From: Verrucomicrobiota bacterium
GTDB taxonomy: Bacteria > Verrucomicrobiota > Verrucomicrobiia > Chthoniobacterales > Terrimicrobiaceae
Length of the DNA stretch: 37,171 bases
Direction: 5' to 3'
Assembly: GCA_026398285.1 (NCBI GenBank)
Contig: JAPLTI010000158.1
Span: 1 to 37,171, forward strand
Position numbers and translations under genes: made by a program. The first letter of the stretch is position 1, and each line of letters begins with the position of its first letter. The notes beneath the pieces were generated by a model. The model was given only the letters and a program-made list of their open reading frames with translations. It did not search any database and was not told where the DNA came from. Below, piece after piece: positions 34,914 to 37,171 of this stretch.

Positions 34914-35309
34914 ATGGATTTTCTCCTCTTTCTCATCGGCACAGACGAGCCTCTCGAAGGCCGCTGGGAGCGCTTGGACGACGCCTTCGCGGGTTGCGTG
35001 ATCCAGATCGAAAAAACGGGCGAGGGAATTCTCGGTCGCATCGTCTCACTGCCCCAAACCATGGCCGAGGCAGGCTGGCAAATCGGCGAACCCAAATGGC
35101 AGGACATCCGGCCCCAGGGTCAATCCCGCTGGCTCATTCGCGATCTGCGCAAGCACTTCGACACGCGCACCGGACGCGTTGTCGGCATCGACCTTCAGGA
35201 ATACAACCTCTCGCTCGCCGCCGGCGGACGCCTCCGCCTTCACACCGGCAGCCTCCCGATGTTTCCCGTTCAATCGTGGAAACGCATCGCTTCCCCTTCC
35301 CAAAAATAA
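34914..35309 (+). CDS. Hypothetical protein
   Basis: 131 aa ORF with even codon use; GRWERLDDAFAGCVIQIEKTGEGILGRIV. No family recognised. Confidence 0.5.
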   Translation: MDFLLFLIGTDEPLEGRWERLDDAFAGCVIQIEKTGEGILGRIVSLPQTMAEAGWQIGEPKWQDIRPQGQSRWLIRDLRKHFDTRTGRVVGIDLQEYNLSLAAGGRLRLHTGSLPMFPVQSWKRIASPSQK

Positions 35310-35359
35310 AATTCATTTTGAATTGAACTCTCCGGCTGTTCGTGGAAGGCTGTCCCCCG

Positions 35360-35902
35360 ATGAGCCTCGCCGCACCGCCTCTTCCTGAAACGCAAGCCAC
35401 CGATACGGCTTCCCGCGAACACTTTGAAAACACGCTCGTCGAGGTCTTTTCCGAGCTGGCCGATCTCTTCGGCAACCCCCGCTCCCACGGCCAGATCTAC
35501 GGCATACTCTTCGCCTCGCCCGAACCGCTGACGATGGATGACATCGCCGCGCGACTCGGCATCAGCAAAGGCTCCGCAAGCCAAGGCCTCCGCGCCTTGG
35601 AGACGCTGGGAGCCATCGAGCGCGACGCCAGCACACGCACCGCCACCTACGCAGCCAAGCTCGAGCTGAAACTCCTCATTTCCGGCTTCGTCCGCCAGCG
35701 CCTACTCCCCCGCATCGACTCCAGCAAAACCCAACTCGCCACGCTCAAGCCCCTCCTGCCCAGCCTGCCCCAAAAGCACAGCGCCGACTACCAACTCCGC
35801 CTCAAGCGCGTCACCCAATGGCACGACCGCGCCCTCCGTTTCCTCCCACTGGCCCAAAAACTCCTCGATACCGCCTCGAAGTTCCCCACATCCATCGACT
35901 AA
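35360..35902 (+). CDS. GbsR/MarR-like HTH transcriptional regulator
   Basis: ORF 35342..35902; LADLFGNPRSHGQIYGILFASPEPLTMDDIAARLGISKGSASQGLRALETLGAIERD. Confidence 0.82.
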   Translation: MSLAAPPLPETQATDTASREHFENTLVEVFSELADLFGNPRSHGQIYGILFASPEPLTMDDIAARLGISKGSASQGLRALETLGAIERDASTRTATYAAKLELKLLISGFVRQRLLPRIDSSKTQLATLKPLLPSLPQKHSADYQLRLKRVTQWHDRALRFLPLAQKLLDTASKFPTSID

Positions 35903-36140
35903 AAAAAACGCGTGCTGGAAACGCCACCACCTGACTCCTCTCGCCATGGAACGACTACTCACAAAAGTCGCAACCAAGGGCGGCAGCATGGGTTGAAATA
36001 ATCAGCCCACCGGCTTCTTTGCCTGGCACCTCAAAGCCACTTTGCTGAGCCACCAGAACCAGAAAGAGTAAAAAATCATTTTGCTGTCCAAGATTTTGTC
36101 AAAAAAAGTCGAGCGGCAAGTGTCGAAGTGCTGATACCAA

Positions 36141-36169
36141 CGCCCGGCGCTCACAGAGACGCCGCTACA
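36141..36169 (-). repeat. REP-like element copy 1
   Basis: Reverse complement TGTAGCGGCGTCTCTGTGAGCGCCGGGCG matches 37121-37145 at about 21/25. Confidence 0.6.
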
Positions 36170-36220
36170 AACTGACAACCAGCGACTCGTCACTCGCCAC
36201 TTCTTCCCGCTTTTCCCCGC

Positions 36221-36952
36221 ATGCCCTCAACCCGCCGAGTCCTCTCCACCGACCTCGCCTGCACCGATTATGAGGCCCTCGGCGCGCACCTCCTTACCCG
36301 CTGCCGACAACCTGGCTCCTATGCTGTCGATTTTTCCAATACCCATATCGTCACCATGCGGCGGCACGACCCCGCATTCGCCGCCACCACAGCCAGCATC
36401 GACCTCTTCGTCCCCGATGGAATGCCCCTCATCTGGTGCCTTAATCGCCAAGGCGCCGCGCTCCGAGACCGCGTATACGGCCCCACCTTCCTGCGAAAAT
36501 TCCTCGCAACCTGCCCAGCTGAATTCTCGCACTACTTCCTCGGCGGCAGTCCAGAATGCAGAAAAAAACTCCGCGAACGCCTGCTCAAAAAAAATTCTCA
36601 GCTGAATATCGTTGGCTCACAGCATGGCTATTTCACAAGCGAGGAGGAGCCTAGTATTTTTAAAACTATCACTGCCAGTCGTCCCGACTTCATCTGGATC
36701 GGCCTTGGCACACCAAAGCAGCAGGAACTCCTCCAACGCCTCAAGCCCCTCCTTCCCAGTGGCATCCTTCTCGCAGTAGGCTTCGCCTTCGATGTCAACG
36801 CCGGCACCAAACCCGACGCCCCCGCCTGGATGCAGCGCGCAGGCCTCACATGGACCTACCGTCTTGCCACCGAACCCCGCCGTCTCGCAGGCCGCTACTT
36901 CTATTGGAACTCGCTCTTCATGTATTACTTGCTGAAATACAAACGTCCATAG
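36221..36952 (+). CDS. WecG/TagA/CpsF family glycosyltransferase
   Basis: 243 aa; VDFSNTHIVTMRRHDPAFAATTASIDLFVPDGMPLIW, RPDFIWIGLGTPKQQ, GVGFAF-like AVGFAFDVNAGTKPDAPAWMQRAGLTWTYRLATEPRRLAGRY. Confidence 0.93.
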   Translation: MPSTRRVLSTDLACTDYEALGAHLLTRCRQPGSYAVDFSNTHIVTMRRHDPAFAATTASIDLFVPDGMPLIWCLNRQGAALRDRVYGPTFLRKFLATCPAEFSHYFLGGSPECRKKLRERLLKKNSQLNIVGSQHGYFTSEEEPSIFKTITASRPDFIWIGLGTPKQQELLQRLKPLLPSGILLAVGFAFDVNAGTKPDAPAWMQRAGLTWTYRLATEPRRLAGRYFYWNSLFMYYLLKYKRP

Positions 36953-37120
36953 CGCGATACGAAGAGATAGAACCGCGGAGGACAAAAAGGTTAAGAAACC
37001 TTTGCAACATCCCGTGCATTCTGGACACTCAACCTGCTCTTCCAAATCAAGATTTCCTCGACGACGCCATAAAAACTCACGCCCTCACAGACATCTGGTC
37101 CACAAACCAACAGCCACCCC

Positions 37121-37170
37121 TGTAGCGGCGCGTCTATGACCGCCGAAAATCGCCCCAACCCCGGCGGTCA
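37121..37170 (+). repeat. REP-like element copy 2 with hairpin
   Basis: TGTAGCGGCGCGTCTATGACCGCCG..., with perfect 9-bp arms TGACCGCCG (37137-37145) and CGGCGGTCA (37162-37170). Confidence 0.6.
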
Positions 37171-37171
37171 C

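Noticed and set aside
1-37171. CRISPR arrays, tRNA or rRNA genes
   Set aside because: No regularly spaced repeat array, tRNA cloverleaf/TTCGA context or rRNA-like stretch was recognised by eye; a tRNAscan/Infernal run would be decisive.

Overview
This looks like a GC-rich bacterial chromosome segment. Gene content and repeat style suggest a PVC/Verrucomicrobiota-like lineage, but that is inference. The backbone is housekeeping: (i) nusA-infB-rbfA-nrnA(DHH)-truB-ribF on the + strand, running by start/stop overlaps into a circularly permuted ATP-grasp/alpha-E fusion and two transglutaminase-like proteins, then an SDR and a polyprenyl synthase; (ii) dnaX-ybaB-dcd-disulfide oxidoreductase on the - strand; (iii) an SMP-30/GMC oxidoreductase/MFS cluster; (iv) an accessory stretch with a RAYT-type (Y1/HUH) transposase bracketed by two ~118-bp hairpin repeats, then a Phd-type antitoxin with a truncated PIN toxin; (v) a GH63-like glucosidase, a rhodanese/SufE pair, a GYF_2 protein, an OppBC permease pair, an Abi-like protein with a HEPN-type motif, a DegT aminotransferase, a GbsR-like regulator and a WecG/TagA glycosyltransferase flanked by inverted repeats. 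The most notable signals are the ATP-grasp/alpha-E/transglutaminase cassette coupled to ribF, the RAYT plus hairpin pair, a 36-bp perfect palindrome at 32617-32652, the Abi/HEPN gene beside it, and a 12-bp-arm palindrome at the TetR start. No tRNA, rRNA or CRISPR was recognised. All family assignments come from reading motifs, not database searches.
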